Positions 1 to 9,356 of a stretch of 64,000 bases of DNA are shown here, piece by piece. Within the stretch, counting starts at the first letter, position 1. Each line of letters opens with the position of its first letter. The position numbers and the translations under genes are program-made. This stretch comes from Gordonibacter faecis (lineage in GTDB: Bacteria; Actinomycetota; Coriobacteriia; Coriobacteriales; Eggerthellaceae): contig NZ_JASJEU010000003.1 of assembly GCF_030077735.1 (NCBI RefSeq), positions 343,243-407,242 on the forward strand, given 5' to 3'. The notes below the pieces were generated by a model. It was not told where the DNA came from. It worked only from the letters and a program-made list of their open reading frames with translations, and did no database searches.

Positions 1-2486
1 AAGTCTACCAGGCCGGACAGCACGATGTATACCTCCAGGCCAGAAGCCAGAGACACGCTTGACTCGGCCGGCTTTTCCACATCGGAGGCAATGGTGAGCG
101 AAGAGGTGTTAACCATACCTTCAATAAGTCCGCGCTGCGCCTCCAGAAGCGCGACGTCGCTCTCCCCCACCTTCGCGACCACGGCAAGGCCCGTCTTCGG
201 CGAGATGCCGTAGCGGGCGCGCGTCGAGCGAATGGCCGACACTGTTTCGGTCACGAGGTCGATGGCACGCTCGGCATCCGCATCCACGTACTGCGCAAGC
301 GCCGCAGCGTCTGGCCACGCGGCCACAATAAGGTACGGCGCTTCGGTCTTGTCCACCGGCAGCTGCTGATAGATTTCCTCCGTCACGAACGGCATGATGG
401 GATGCAGCAAGCGCAGCGCCTGGTCAAGCACAAATACGAGGTTGCGCTGGCACGCCGCACGATCTTCAGGCGAGCCCGCAAGGCGCGCCTTCGAAAATTC
501 GATGTACCAGTCGCAGAACTCGTTCCAGAAGAACGAATACAATTCGCGCGTAATTTCGCCGAACTCAAAGTTCGCGAACGCCTCGTCGACGCGCGCCACC
601 AAGCCCGCCAGCCGCGAGAAGATCCAGCGGTCAACCGGCGTCACCGGCTCAGGGGCACCCGGCTCGTAGTCGTCGAGGTTCATCATCACAAAGCGCGCGG
701 CGTTGCGAATCTTGTTCGCGAAGTTGCGCGAACTCTCCAGCTTCGCCTCGTTGAACTTGAGGTCCTGCGCGCCTGTGACCTGCATCAAAAGGCCGAACCG
801 CATGCCGTCAGCACCGTAGTCCTCCATGAGGCGCAGCGGGTCCACGCCGTTGCCGCGGCTCTTCGACATGGGCTTACCATCGGCCGCCATCACCGTCGGG
901 TGAATGATGACGTGCTCAAACGGAATTTCACCCGTGCAGTACATCGATGCCATCACCATGCGCGCCACCCAAAGCCCCATGATGTCGCGCGCCGTGGATA
1001 GCACCTGCGTGGGATACGCCTGCTTCATCTGCGGCGCTTCCATGCCCTCTTCGGTCCAGCCAAGCGTGGCGAAGGGCCACAGCTGTGACGAGAACCACGT
1101 GTCAAGCACGTCCTCGTCCTGGCGCACCGGCGCGCCGCACACGGGGCACACCTCAATGTCCTCCACGCTGGCGTCTTCCCAGCCGCACGCGTCGCAATAG
1201 AACATAGGGATGCGATGTCCCCACCACAGCTGACGCGAGATGCACCAGTCTTTCAGGTTCGCCAACCAGTCGAGATACACCTGGCGCCAGCGCTCGGGAT
1301 GGAACTGGATGGAGCCGTCCTCCACCACACGCGCGGCGTTTTCCTTGAGGCCGTCCACGGCCACGAACCACTGCTCACTCTCCCAGGGTTCCAACTTCGT
1401 ATGGCAGCGATAGCACGTCATCACCGAGTGGTCGTGCTCTTCCACCTTCTCAAGCAGGCCCAACTCGTCGAACGCGGCCACCACGGCCTCGCGCGCCTCG
1501 TCGCGATCCATGCCCGAGAACTTCCCGTAGCCTTCCACTACGTGCGCCGTCTCGTCGAAGATGTTGATGCGCTCAAGGCCATTGCGCTCGCCCATCGCCC
1601 AGTCGTTCGGATCGTGCGCGGGCGTAGTCTTCACGCAGCCCGTGCCGAACTCCCTATCCACATGCCAGTCGGCGAAGATGGGAATCTCGCGATCTACCAG
1701 CGGCAATGTCACGGTCTTGCCCACCAGGTGCGCGAACCGCTCATCCTTCGGGTTCACCGCCACACCCGAGTCACCAAGCATGGTCTCGGGGCGCGTCGTA
1801 GCCACCACCAAATACTCAAGCCCGTCCACCGGCTCGGTCAAGGGGTAGCGCAGATACCACAGATGACCCTTTTCATCAACGTATTCTGCCTCGTCGTCCG
1901 AGATGGACGTCGTGCAGTGCGGGCACCAGTTCACAATGCGCTTACCCTTGTAGATGAGGTCGTCGTGGTACCAGTCCACGAACAGCTTCCGCACGGCCTT
2001 CACGTAGGCAGGCTCCAGCGTGAAGTGTTCCTCCGAGTAATCGCACGAGCAGCCCATGCCCTTGATCTGGTTCACAATGGTGGCGCCGTACTCTTTATAC
2101 CAGTCGTAGCACGCCTCGATAAACGCCTCGCGCCCTATTTCCAAGCGCGAAATACCCTGGTCAGCCAGCTTCTTGTCCACCTTCGTCTGCGTGGAGATGC
2201 CCGCGTGGTCGGTGCCCAGCACCCAGCGCGCGGGACGGCCCTGCATGCGCGCGCGGCGAATGCACGTGTCCTGAATGGTGTCGTTCAGCGCGTGCCCCAT
2301 GTGCAGCACGCCCGTGATGTTCGGCGGCGGAATGACGATGGTGTAGGGCTGGCCTTTACCTTCGCCCAGCTCGGGCGTGCGTTGGAAGTAGCCCGCGTTC
2401 ATCCACGCGTCGAACAGCGGGCGCTCATGCGCCTGGAAATCGTAATCTACCTTTTTGCCGTTGGTTTCGTTCGTGTTCTCGGCCAT
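1..2486 (-). CDS. valS: Valine--tRNA ligase (partial, C-terminus off the left edge)
   Basis: Class I aminoacyl-tRNA synthetase that charges tRNA-Val with valine in the cytoplasm and edits mischarged threonine. The start is the ATG at 2486, reading MAENTNETNGKK. The HIGH-type motif HMGH sits near residue 62-65, preceded by PPPNITGVL, which is typical of ValRS. The KMSKS-type loop appears as PMSKSRGN near residue 540. Cys pairs of a zinc-binding insertion (CPHC, CDAC, CPVC) are visible. About 828 codons are inside the window; the last part, normally the valine-specific coiled-coil arm, is missing because the window ends. It follows clpX on the same strand after a 127-base gap that holds a possible terminator, so it may have its own promoter. 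Family assignment is very secure. Confidence 0.97.
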   Translation of the reverse strand, partial: MAENTNETNGKKVDYDFQAHERPLFDAWMNAGYFQRTPELGEGKGQPYTIVIPPPNITGVLHMGHALNDTIQDTCIRRARMQGRPARWVLGTDHAGISTQTKVDKKLADQGISRLEIGREAFIEACYDWYKEYGATIVNQIKGMGCSCDYSEEHFTLEPAYVKAVRKLFVDWYHDDLIYKGKRIVNWCPHCTTSISDDEAEYVDEKGHLWYLRYPLTEPVDGLEYLVVATTRPETMLGDSGVAVNPKDERFAHLVGKTVTLPLVDREIPIFADWHVDREFGTGCVKTTPAHDPNDWAMGERNGLERINIFDETAHVVEGYGKFSGMDRDEAREAVVAAFDELGLLEKVEEHDHSVMTCYRCHTKLEPWESEQWFVAVDGLKENAARVVEDGSIQFHPERWRQVYLDWLANLKDWCISRQLWWGHRIPMFYCDACGWEDASVEDIEVCPVCGAPVRQDEDVLDTWFSSQLWPFATLGWTEEGMEAPQMKQAYPTQVLSTARDIMGLWVARMVMASMYCTGEIPFEHVIIHPTVMAADGKPMSKSRGNGVDPLRLMEDYGADGMRFGLLMQVTGAQDLKFNEAKLESSRNFANKIRNAARFVMMNLDDYEPGAPEPVTPVDRWIFSRLAGLVARVDEAFANFEFGEITRELYSFFWNEFCDWYIEFSKARLAGSPEDRAACQRNLVFVLDQALRLLHPIMPFVTEEIYQQLPVDKTEAPYLIVAAWPDAAALAQYVDADAERAIDLVTETVSAIRSTRARYGISPKTGLAVVAKVGESDVALLEAQRGLIEGMVNTSSLTIASDVEKPAESSVSLASGLEVYIVLSGLVD

Positions 2487-2522
2487 GGCCTGCTCTTTCG
2501 TCCTCGCGTCTCTCGAACCGAA

Positions 2523-2556
2523 AAGCGGGCGCGACGCCTGCGCGCGCTACCCGCTT
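2523..2556 (-). terminator. Possible terminator after clpX
   Basis: On the minus strand a 7-bp stem (AAGCGGG / CCCGCTT) encloses a GC-rich loop that can itself fold, followed by four T. It lies 58 bases after the clpX stop codon and before valS. The T-run is short, so termination may be partial and some read-through into valS is plausible. Confidence 0.4.
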
Positions 2557-2613
2557 CCCCTCTTATGGCGCGCCTGCCGCGCACCCAATCTTACCTACGC
2601 AAACACCCCGTAC

Positions 2614-4008
2614 TTAGGCGCTCTGCTTTTGAGCCTCAAGGGCGTCCTCAGGCTCTATCTCGGGTTTCGTCTCACCGGTGATGTCGCTTGCGCGCACGGT
2701 CACGCACGTGGCGCCCTCGTGCTCGGGCAAGTCATACATCACGTCCATTAGCACGCGTTCGCAGATGGAGCGCAACCCGCGCGCGCCCGTACCGTGCTCC
2801 ACCGCTTCATGCGCAATGGCGGTAAGCGCCTCGGGCTCGAACACCAGCGTTGCATCCTCAAACTCAAACATCTTCGTGTACTGCTTCACCAGCGCGTTCT
2901 TTGGCTCGGTGAGAATGCGTACGAGATCTTCCTCCGACAATTCCTTGAGCGACGTCACCACAGGGATGCGGCCCACGAATTCGGGAATCATGCCGTACTT
3001 GTTCAAGTCTTCGGGCAGCACCTGGGCCAGAAGTTCGGCCTCGGCGTGCTTTTTGCTCTCGGGCATTTCAGCGTTAAAGCCAAGGCTGCTCTTACCCACG
3101 CGATCGGCCACGATATCAGCCAAGCCCACGAACGCGCCACCCAGAATGAACAGGATATTCGTGGTGTCAATATGCAGAAGCTCCTGCTGGGGGTGCTTGC
3201 GCCCGCCCTGAGGGGGAACGCTCGCCTCCGTGCCCTCAACAATCTTGAGCAGCGCCTGCTGCACACCTTCGCCCGACACGTCACGCGTAATGGACAGGTT
3301 TTCAGCCTTGCGCGCAATCTTGTCGATCTCGTCGATGTAGATGATGCCAATCTCGGCGCGCGGGATGTCGAAATCTGCCGCCGTCATAAGCTTGAGCAGG
3401 ATGTTCTCCACGTCCTCGCCCACGTAGCCCGCCTCGGTGAGCGTGGTGGCGTCCGCAATGGCGAACGGCACCTTCAGCGTGCGGGCGAGCGTCTGCGCGA
3501 GAAGCGTCTTGCCCGAACCCGTGGGACCCAAAAGCATGATGTTGCTCTTGGCCAGCTCCACCTCGCCGTCGGATGCGTCCGCGCCCAAGCTGATGCGCTT
3601 GTAGTGGTTGTACACGGCCACGGACAGCGCGCGTTTGGCGGCTTCCTGACCCACCACGTGCTCGGAGAGTTCGGCGTACAGCTCGTGCGGCGTGGGCAAA
3701 TCGGCCAACACGTCTTCGGGCGTGGGCTCATCGGGCGAGGCAAATATCACGTTGTCGGCCGCGCCATGCTTGGCGTGGCGGCCGGTGGGCTCGTCGGATT
3801 CAAAGCCAAACCCTCCCGCCATCTCAGGCGGGACGGAAAGGCCCAAATCGCGCATCATGGCATCCGCGCACACCGAAATGCACTCGTCGCAGATATAGAT
3901 GCCGTTCGGCCCCGAGATCATCGCAGTCACCTCGTGCGGATGCTTGCCGCAGAAGGCACACGCAATGTCCTCGGGGTTCGCGAACTCCTCGTGTCTGTCG
4001 TTCGTCAT
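2614..4008 (-). CDS. clpX: ATP-dependent Clp protease ATP-binding subunit ClpX
   Basis: AAA+ unfoldase that recognises substrates, including ssrA-tagged proteins, and feeds them into ClpP. It is 464 residues, close to family length. The N-terminal zinc-binding domain has Cys17, Cys20, Cys40 and Cys43. Walker A GPTGSGKT is at 161-168, the GYVG pore loop follows, then Walker B (IIYIDEID) and the RKH loop. The open frame runs further upstream into clpP, but the true start is the ATG at 4008 ([14 protein letters not shown]), 5 bases after the clpP stop with a GAAGAAGAG-type ribosome site inside the clpP end. Forms an operon with clpP and probably tig. The tmRNA gene that makes its classic substrate tag is also in this window. 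Confidence 0.97.
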   Translation of the reverse strand: MTNDRHEEFANPEDIACAFCGKHPHEVTAMISGPNGIYICDECISVCADAMMRDLGLSVPPEMAGGFGFESDEPTGRHAKHGAADNVIFASPDEPTPEDVLADLPTPHELYAELSEHVVGQEAAKRALSVAVYNHYKRISLGADASDGEVELAKSNIMLLGPTGSGKTLLAQTLARTLKVPFAIADATTLTEAGYVGEDVENILLKLMTAADFDIPRAEIGIIYIDEIDKIARKAENLSITRDVSGEGVQQALLKIVEGTEASVPPQGGRKHPQQELLHIDTTNILFILGGAFVGLADIVADRVGKSSLGFNAEMPESKKHAEAELLAQVLPEDLNKYGMIPEFVGRIPVVTSLKELSEEDLVRILTEPKNALVKQYTKMFEFEDATLVFEPEALTAIAHEAVEHGTGARGLRSICERVLMDVMYDLPEHEGATCVTVRASDITGETKPEIEPEDALEAQKQSA

Positions 4009-4013
4009 GAAAG

Positions 4014-4652
4014 TTATTCGCTCTTCTTCTCTTCGGTGCTCGCAGCAGTGGTTGCGCGCGACGTGGTGATGCGGTCGACCAGGCCATACGCCAGGGCCTC
4101 TTCCGCGGTCATGTAGTTGTCGCGCTCGGTGTCGGCCTGGATGGTCTCCAGCGTCTGGCCCGTGTTGTCCGCGAGAATCTTGTTCAAGCGATTGCGGGTC
4201 TTCAGCATGAAGTCGGCCACGATGGCAATTTCGGTCTGCTGGCCCTGCGCGCCGCCGGAGGGCTGGTGGATAAGCACCATGGAGTTCGGCAGGCACAGGC
4301 GCTTGCCCTTGGCGCCGTTGCTCAGAAGCACGGCGGCCATGGACGCGCATTCGCCCAGGCAGATGGTGGACACGTCGCACTTGATGAAGTTCATGGTGTC
4401 CAAAATGGCAAGACCCGCCGTGACAGAACCACCCGGCGAGTTGATGTAGAGGGAGATGTCTTTCTCGGGATCGGCGCTCTCCAGGTGCAGCAGCTGTGCC
4501 ACCACAGAGTTCGCCACGTTGTCGTCAATCTGCTCGCCCAAGAAGATGATGCGCTCGTTGAGCAGGCGAGAATAGATGTCGTAGCTGCGCTCACCGCGCG
4601 GGGACTGCTCGATAACGTAAGGGATCAGAGCCGCTTTCGTATCAAAACCCAT
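4014..4652 (-). CDS. clpP: ATP-dependent Clp protease proteolytic subunit ClpP
   Basis: Serine peptidase that forms the tetradecameric chamber of the Clp protease with ClpX. It has 212 residues. The catalytic triad is readable: Ser104 in GECASMAA, His129 in MVLIHQP and Asp178 in ADTERDNY. The N-terminal segment [20 protein letters not shown] is typical of ClpP. Start is ATG at 4652; the gene follows tig by 164 bases and is immediately followed by clpX. Actinobacteria often carry two clpP copies; only one is seen in this window. Secure call. Confidence 0.97.
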   Translation of the reverse strand: MGFDTKAALIPYVIEQSPRGERSYDIYSRLLNERIIFLGEQIDDNVANSVVAQLLHLESADPEKDISLYINSPGGSVTAGLAILDTMNFIKCDVSTICLGECASMAAVLLSNGAKGKRLCLPNSMVLIHQPSGGAQGQQTEIAIVADFMLKTRNRLNKILADNTGQTLETIQADTERDNYMTAEEALAYGLVDRITTSRATTAASTEEKKSE

Positions 4653-4816
4653 AGTATGCCTCGCTTTCGCTTGCGGCCACCTTGGCCGCTCCTATCGTCA
4701 TATGCCATAGTGAGGTACGTTTCGCTGCCGTGCAAGGCCAAGCTACCGTTTCGTTACCAGTGACAAGGCGCGCGGCGCTCCCGCAGGGGGAATGCAGCCG
4801 CGCGCCGTGCAAGCGA

Positions 4817-6307
4817 CTATTCGGCGTCAGCGGCCTTGTCGGCCTCGTCCTTCTTGGCCTTCTTGGCAGCCGGCTTCTTGGCGGGCTTCTTCTCGGAAGC
4901 TTCCTCGCCAGCAGCCTCGTCCTTCTTAGTGGTCTTCTTTGCAGCCGTCTTCTTGGACGACTTCTTCTCTTCCTTGATTTCTTCCGCAGTGGCGGGCTGC
5001 ATCTCGGTCACGACGGCCTTCTCCACCACGTCAAGAGCGGCCCTCGTGCGCAGGATGCCGCTGCGCACCATGTGCAGCTGGCCGTTCTTGCGCCACTCAG
5101 CCTGGAGTGCCTTCGGGTCCTCAACGCCGCTCTTCACGAATTCCTCGGCCACGTCTTCGTCGGTCACCGTCATGTCGAAGTGGCGGGCCCACGCATCCAG
5201 CGCCAGGTCCTGCTTCGCCATATCCTGTGCCTGCTGCTTCACGTCCTGCTTGAACTGGTCGGCCGTGATGCCCTGCTGGGCCAGGTAGGCGTCAAAGCTC
5301 ACGCCCTGGCTCTGCAGTTGCTGGAAGAAGTCCTGCAGAAGGCTGGTCTCGGAATCCTCCAGCATGCCTTCAGGCACTTCGCCCTCCAAGCGCTCGGCCA
5401 GCGCCTGAAGCGCCTGGTTCTCCTTCATGCGGGGCAGAACGTCTTCCTTCTGCTGCACGATGGACTCGGCGATGCGCTTCTTCAGGTCGGCGACGTCCTC
5501 GAAACCAAGCGTGTCCTTGGCCCACTCGTCGGTGACCTCGGGCAGCACCTTGTTCTTGACAACCTTCACTTCAACTTCGAAGTTGATCTTTGCGGTCTTG
5601 CCCATCAGCGGCTGCGTGAGAATGGTCGGCTCAGCAGGCATGTCGATGGAGAATTCCTTCTTCTGGCCCTTCTTCATACCCACGATCTCGGCGTCGAAGG
5701 CGGGCGGCAGGATGCCGGCACCCAGGCCATAGAGGCGCGAGTCCGTGGTCATGGACTCAATTTCCTCGCCGGCGTCGTCGGTGGCCTTCATGGCGATGTC
5801 GAGGAAGCTGTCCTCCTTGACCTTCGTGGCCGCCGCGGCATCCTCGTAGTCATAATAATGTTCGCGCAGCGCCTCAATCTGCTGCTCGATTTCCGCGTCG
5901 GACGCGCCCTCCGGCGGAAGGCTGACCTCGACGGGCTCGTAGTTGGTCAGCTCGTACTCGGGCTTGACCTCCACCTCGAAGCTGTACTCGAAGGGCTTGC
6001 CGCCCTCAACCAGACCCATGTCTTCGGCGAACTTCGGCTTCGCCACGGGGAACAGGTTGTTGTCGTCGATAGCGAGAGGATAGGTTGCGTTCACCACGTC
6101 GTCGGTCACCGTAGCGGGAACCGCCTCAGCGCCGAGCGCGTTGTCGATGATTGGACGGGGAGCCTTGCCCGCACGGAACCCGGGGAAGTTGTACTTGTGC
6201 GCAAAGTCTTTGTAGGTCTTCTTGATGCGCGTATCGATATCCTTGGCATCGACGGTAACGGTCACTTTGACGCGGTTATCCTGCAATGCCTCAACTTTTG
6301 TTTCCAC
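4817..6307 (-). CDS. tig: Trigger factor, ribosome-associated chaperone
   Basis: Peptidyl-prolyl isomerase and chaperone that binds nascent chains at the ribosome exit tunnel. The ribosome-binding loop GFRAGKAPR is near residue 50, followed by the FKBP-like domain and the C-terminal chaperone arms (EEDVLPRMKENQALQALAER region). I choose a GTG start at 6307 (VETKVEAL), giving 496 residues. The open frame also has ATGs 15-18 bases further upstream, but their codons encode the GGAGG ribosome site itself, which lies 7-8 bases before the GTG. The last ~65 residues are a Lys/Ala-rich, histone H1-like tail beyond the usual trigger factor fold. First gene of a tig-clpP-clpX cluster. Confidence 0.95.
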   Translation of the reverse strand: METKVEALQDNRVKVTVTVDAKDIDTRIKKTYKDFAHKYNFPGFRAGKAPRPIIDNALGAEAVPATVTDDVVNATYPLAIDDNNLFPVAKPKFAEDMGLVEGGKPFEYSFEVEVKPEYELTNYEPVEVSLPPEGASDAEIEQQIEALREHYYDYEDAAAATKVKEDSFLDIAMKATDDAGEEIESMTTDSRLYGLGAGILPPAFDAEIVGMKKGQKKEFSIDMPAEPTILTQPLMGKTAKINFEVEVKVVKNKVLPEVTDEWAKDTLGFEDVADLKKRIAESIVQQKEDVLPRMKENQALQALAERLEGEVPEGMLEDSETSLLQDFFQQLQSQGVSFDAYLAQQGITADQFKQDVKQQAQDMAKQDLALDAWARHFDMTVTDEDVAEEFVKSGVEDPKALQAEWRKNGQLHMVRSGILRTRAALDVVEKAVVTEMQPATAEEIKEEKKSSKKTAAKKTTKKDEAAGEEASEKKPAKKPAAKKAKKDEADKAADAE

Positions 6308-6325
6308 GTAACTATCCTCCATCAT

Positions 6326-6734
6326 TTCCTGTCATCGCCTTGCGACGTCGTGCGGCGCGCTCGGCGGCTGCCCTGCGAAAGCGCGTTGGCGCCGGCTTCG
6401 CCTGATCTTCGCCGATGCACGCTCTGAGCACACCGAAACGGAATTATGGCACATATGGGACGGTTGAGGAAGCAGGTTCACGAAGAACCGACGAAAGACG
6501 CGGGAGGGCGTGGCGTATGTGAGGGTGCGGGAGGGGTTTATGTCGCATTATGCGCGTGCGACGGGCGCTGTGGCGGGCGTGCGACGGGTACGGTGAGGCG
6601 CGCGAAACCTTCGCCGAAACGTTGATTGAATCTGGGCGATTCTCCACAGCGCGCAGACGCACAAGCAGCTATCATGGAAACCGACAGAAAACCTTCCGCG
6701 CAAGACCCCTCTCACCCACCCGAAAGGCTTACGT
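6326..6734. other. Intergenic region between divergent tig and a small membrane-protein gene
   Basis: 409 bases upstream of tig on one side and upstream of the small plus-strand gene at 6735 on the other. Short open frames here lack ribosome sites and coding-like composition. It should hold promoters for both flanks; I could not pick convincing -35/-10 pairs. Confidence 0.5.
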
Positions 6735-7094
6735 GTGTCCCTCGTTTTGAACATACCGCAGGAGCGCGAACTTCGACGCCTCATCGACTACGAACGTGCG
6801 ACGTGCAGCGTTGAGGGTGAGTTGGTGTATCGCTGCGCCTTCCCCTTCCGTCCCGACGATGAGTTGCAAACCGAACTCATCGAGCGCGGCGCGCTGGCGA
6901 CGAAGACCGAGGGGCGACGTGGCACCATTGTAGTTATCACGTCCGAGGGGTATTCCTACTTCTTAGAGAAGGCGCGCGCCGAGCGCGAGCGTGTGCGCCG
7001 CGAGAAGCGCGATGCGCGGCTCATGGCGTTCGCCGCGGTGCTAGGCGCGGCATGCGTGGTGGTGGGATTTTTGCTGGGGAGGTTTGTGGCGTAG
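6735..7094 (+). CDS. Small hypothetical protein with C-terminal membrane anchor
   Basis: 119 residues starting at a GTG (SLVLNIPQERELRR), with a weak GAAAGG ribosome site 7-8 bases upstream. The first ~75 residues are soluble and charged, with the look of a compact winged-helix or DNA/RNA-binding fold (TEGRRGTIVVITSEGYSYFLEKA), followed by a highly charged Glu/Arg helix (about 78-93) and a single hydrophobic segment at the C-terminus (MAFAAVLGAACVVVGFLLGR). It may therefore be a tail-anchored cytoplasmic-facing protein. No family recognised. Stands alone ahead of two minus-strand tRNA genes. Confidence 0.65.
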   Translation: MSLVLNIPQERELRRLIDYERATCSVEGELVYRCAFPFRPDDELQTELIERGALATKTEGRRGTIVVITSEGYSYFLEKARAERERVRREKRDARLMAFAAVLGAACVVVGFLLGRFVA

Positions 7095-7164
7095 GTGCGT
7101 GCGGGCCGCGGGCACGGGCCCGGGACGTCGGACGCGGCGCGCCCTTCATCGTAGCAACAAAAAA

Positions 7165-7185
7165 GGCCAGACATGGTGTCTGACC
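7165..7185 (-). terminator. Rho-independent terminator after tRNA-Lys
   Basis: On the minus strand a 9-bp stem with one G-T wobble (GGTCAGACA / TGTCTGGCC) is followed by six T (complement of 7159-7164). It sits 14 bases after the tRNA-Lys 3' end, so it ends the His-Lys tRNA transcript. Confidence 0.8.
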
Positions 7186-7199
7186 TCCTAGAATTCAAA

Positions 7200-7275
7200 T
7201 GGTGGACCGTCGGGGACTCGAACCCCGGACCTTGGGATTAAGAGTCCCCTGCTCTACCAACTAAGCTAACGGTCC
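7200..7275 (-). tRNA. tRNA-Lys (anticodon CTT)
   Basis: Cloverleaf on the minus strand. Acceptor GGACCGT pairs perfectly with ACGGTCC, discriminator A, CCA encoded in DNA. Anticodon loop CTCTTAA gives CTT. The T-arm is CGGGG-TTCGAGT-CCCCG. The first anticodon-stem pair is a G-A mismatch; the rest pairs well. Lies just downstream of tRNA-His on the same strand. Confidence 0.93.
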
Positions 7276-7364
7276 AAGTGAAAACTATGTCAAAGTGCGC
7301 AAAGCGCTGGGCTATCTTAAAGCATGCAAGTTGTGATTGCAAGCCCTAATTTCAAAAAGCGCGC

Positions 7365-7442
7365 TGGGGTGGCTAATCGGACTCGAACCGACGACCTCCA
7401 GAGCCACAATCTGGCGTTCTAGCCAACTGAACTATAGCCACC
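7365..7442 (-). tRNA. tRNA-His (anticodon GTG)
   Basis: Cloverleaf on the minus strand. Acceptor GTGGCTA / TAGCCAC, anticodon stem CCAGA / TCTGG around loop TTGTGGC. The extra G at position -1 opposite discriminator C73, the identity element of tRNA-His, is encoded in the genome. CCA is also encoded. Probably co-transcribed with the tRNA-Lys that follows. Confidence 0.95.
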
Positions 7443-7679
7443 AAGGCGCAAGGTGGAAGTATACGGATTTTGGGCGGCGAGTGCAAGAGGGATTATGGAC
7501 AAATTGTATCAGCATCGCTGCAATCCGGCGCTGATCGGCCCTTCTAGAGTAGTATTGTCGTCAGAAATGCCGCGTTTCGCGCCGTTTTGGTCGCCTTTTC
7601 GGCGCCAGCGGGCAAGCCCGGCCACCCTATTAAGGCGCCAGGGGCGCCCACCCTCACAACCTTTGAGGAGCACAGGCAC

Positions 7680-9263
7680 GTGGAAAAACAGTCTTCAGAA
7701 AAACGATTCGCCCTTTTAATAGATGCCGACAACGTCTCGGCCAAATACATCAAACCCATCACCGACGAACTGTCGAAGTACGGCACCGTCACCTATAAGC
7801 GCATTTACGGCGACTGGACGCTCACGCTGCACGCCAAATGGAAAGACGCGCTGCTGGAAAACTCCATCACGCCCATCCAGCAGTTCGGCTACACCCAGGG
7901 CAAAAACGCCACCGACTCGGCCATGATCATCGACGCCATGGACATCTTATATACGCGGTCGGTGGAGGGCTTCTGCATCGTATCGAGCGACAGCGACTTC
8001 ACGCGCCTGGCCAGCCGCATCCGCGAAAGCGGCCTCACGGTCATTGGCATGGGCGAGAAGAAAACGCCCGTCCCCTTCCGCAAGGCGTGCGACATTTTCA
8101 CCACGCTGGAGCTTTTGTTGCCGGGTAACGGCAAGAACGGACGCGGCAAGGGCAAGCCTGACCAGGGCGGACAGGCTGCAAATAGCCAGAGCAACACCGG
8201 CCCCTCTATTGAAGAGATTGAACAGGCCGTGGTGAACATCATCACTGACAACCAGAATAATGGTAAGTCAACTGGCCTTGGCGAGGTGGGCAGCCGCCTG
8301 CTGAAGCGTTACCCCGACTTCGACGTGCGCAGCTACGGCACGAATCAGCTGAAGAAGCTGCTGGATGAATTCGAGAGCGTCGTGGTGACGAAGGACGGCA
8401 GCTCTGTCACGGTGGAGCTGGCTGAGGAAAAGAGTACGGAGCGCGAACCGGAAGCTGCTGCGGGTGAAGCGGTCGCTGCTGCTGGCGAGAACCCTGCTAG
8501 TGAGCGCGAGAACGCCGCCGCGTCCGAGGCGGCGAACGAGCAGCCTCGTGAAAGTACGGGTACAGTTGGTGAGAAGCGGCTGCGACGCTCCACCCATATG
8601 AGCGCCAAGCGCGGCACTACAAGCACGTTGAAGCCCGCCGACAAAACCGATAAGCAGGAGGCCGAGACACCCGCAGCGCCTGAAACTCCGAAGACTGCGA
8701 AAGAAACCAGCGCGACAAAGGCGGCTCCTCAAGCTGAAAAGCCTGCCGAGGAAGTTCCTTCACCTGCGGCTGAGACTGGGGTTGCAAGCGATGCAAGCGA
8801 GCCCGTGGACTTCCGCCCCGGCCGCGCTACGCGCAAACGTGCAGCGGCGTCACGCGGCGGCACCACCAAGCACGAGGCGCGCGAAGCGAAGCCTCGCAAG
8901 ACGTCCGACGAAGCACAGCGCGACACGGCGAGCGATACCCCCACTCCCAAGGCCGCGCCAAAGCGCCGCACCACAAAGGCGAACGCGGGCAAGGCGAAGC
9001 CCCAAGCAGCCCCAACGGCTCCCGCCGCTGTCGCCCCCGCCACCTCCACTGCCACGGGTGCCGAGGCGTTCATTCGCCAGACCGTGGCCGATGCGGGCGC
9101 CGAGGGTGCCGAGCTGGGTGCCCTTGGCAAGCGCGTGCGCGCCAAATTCCGCACGTTCAAGGTGCGCGATTTGGGTTACCCGCAGCTCCGCAGCTACGTG
9201 GCTGACCTGGATGGCATCACCGTCGAGCAGCGCGACGGCCGCTTCTACGCCCGCCTCGCGTAG
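7680..9263 (+). CDS. NYN-domain protein with two OST-HTH/LOTUS domains
   Basis: 527 residues from a GTG start (VEKQSSEKRFALLIDADNVS) with GAGGAG 9 bases upstream; the frame is open further upstream but without a ribosome site. Residues ~8-140 form a NYN (PIN-like) RNase domain: LIDADNVS carries the first acidic pair and VSSDSDFTRLA the second, both expected metal ligands. An OST-HTH/LOTUS RNA-binding module follows at about 180-250 (SIEEIEQAVVNIITD through VTVEL). A long Ala/Glu/Pro/Lys-rich linker runs ~255-455, and a second OST-HTH-like module closes the protein (GAEAFIRQTVADAG through FYARLA). Known family logic: LOTUS domains bind RNA and NYN domains cleave it. The cellular target is unknown. 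Stands alone. Confidence 0.9.
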   Translation: MEKQSSEKRFALLIDADNVSAKYIKPITDELSKYGTVTYKRIYGDWTLTLHAKWKDALLENSITPIQQFGYTQGKNATDSAMIIDAMDILYTRSVEGFCIVSSDSDFTRLASRIRESGLTVIGMGEKKTPVPFRKACDIFTTLELLLPGNGKNGRGKGKPDQGGQAANSQSNTGPSIEEIEQAVVNIITDNQNNGKSTGLGEVGSRLLKRYPDFDVRSYGTNQLKKLLDEFESVVVTKDGSSVTVELAEEKSTEREPEAAAGEAVAAAGENPASERENAAASEAANEQPRESTGTVGEKRLRRSTHMSAKRGTTSTLKPADKTDKQEAETPAAPETPKTAKETSATKAAPQAEKPAEEVPSPAAETGVASDASEPVDFRPGRATRKRAAASRGGTTKHEAREAKPRKTSDEAQRDTASDTPTPKAAPKRRTTKANAGKAKPQAAPTAPAAVAPATSTATGAEAFIRQTVADAGAEGAELGALGKRVRAKFRTFKVRDLGYPQLRSYVADLDGITVEQRDGRFYARLA

Positions 9264-9356
9264 GCGCAGCGCCACCTTCAAAGGCTTGTTGAACGGGAGG
9301 GGCCACTCCCCTGCCGTGGTATCCTGCCCCGCAAAGGACAATCCAAGGAGGATCTC

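Noticed and set aside
1215..2681. Long plus-strand open frame opposite valS
   Set aside because: His/Arg/Val-rich composition and no ribosome site; it is the antisense shadow of valS codons.
2794..4116. Plus-strand open frame opposite clpX
   Set aside because: Antisense shadow of a secure clpX gene in GC-rich DNA.
4009..4380. Upstream extension of the clpX frame
   Set aside because: It overlaps clpP in another frame; the ATG at 4008 with a ribosome site and zinc-finger N-terminus is the real start.
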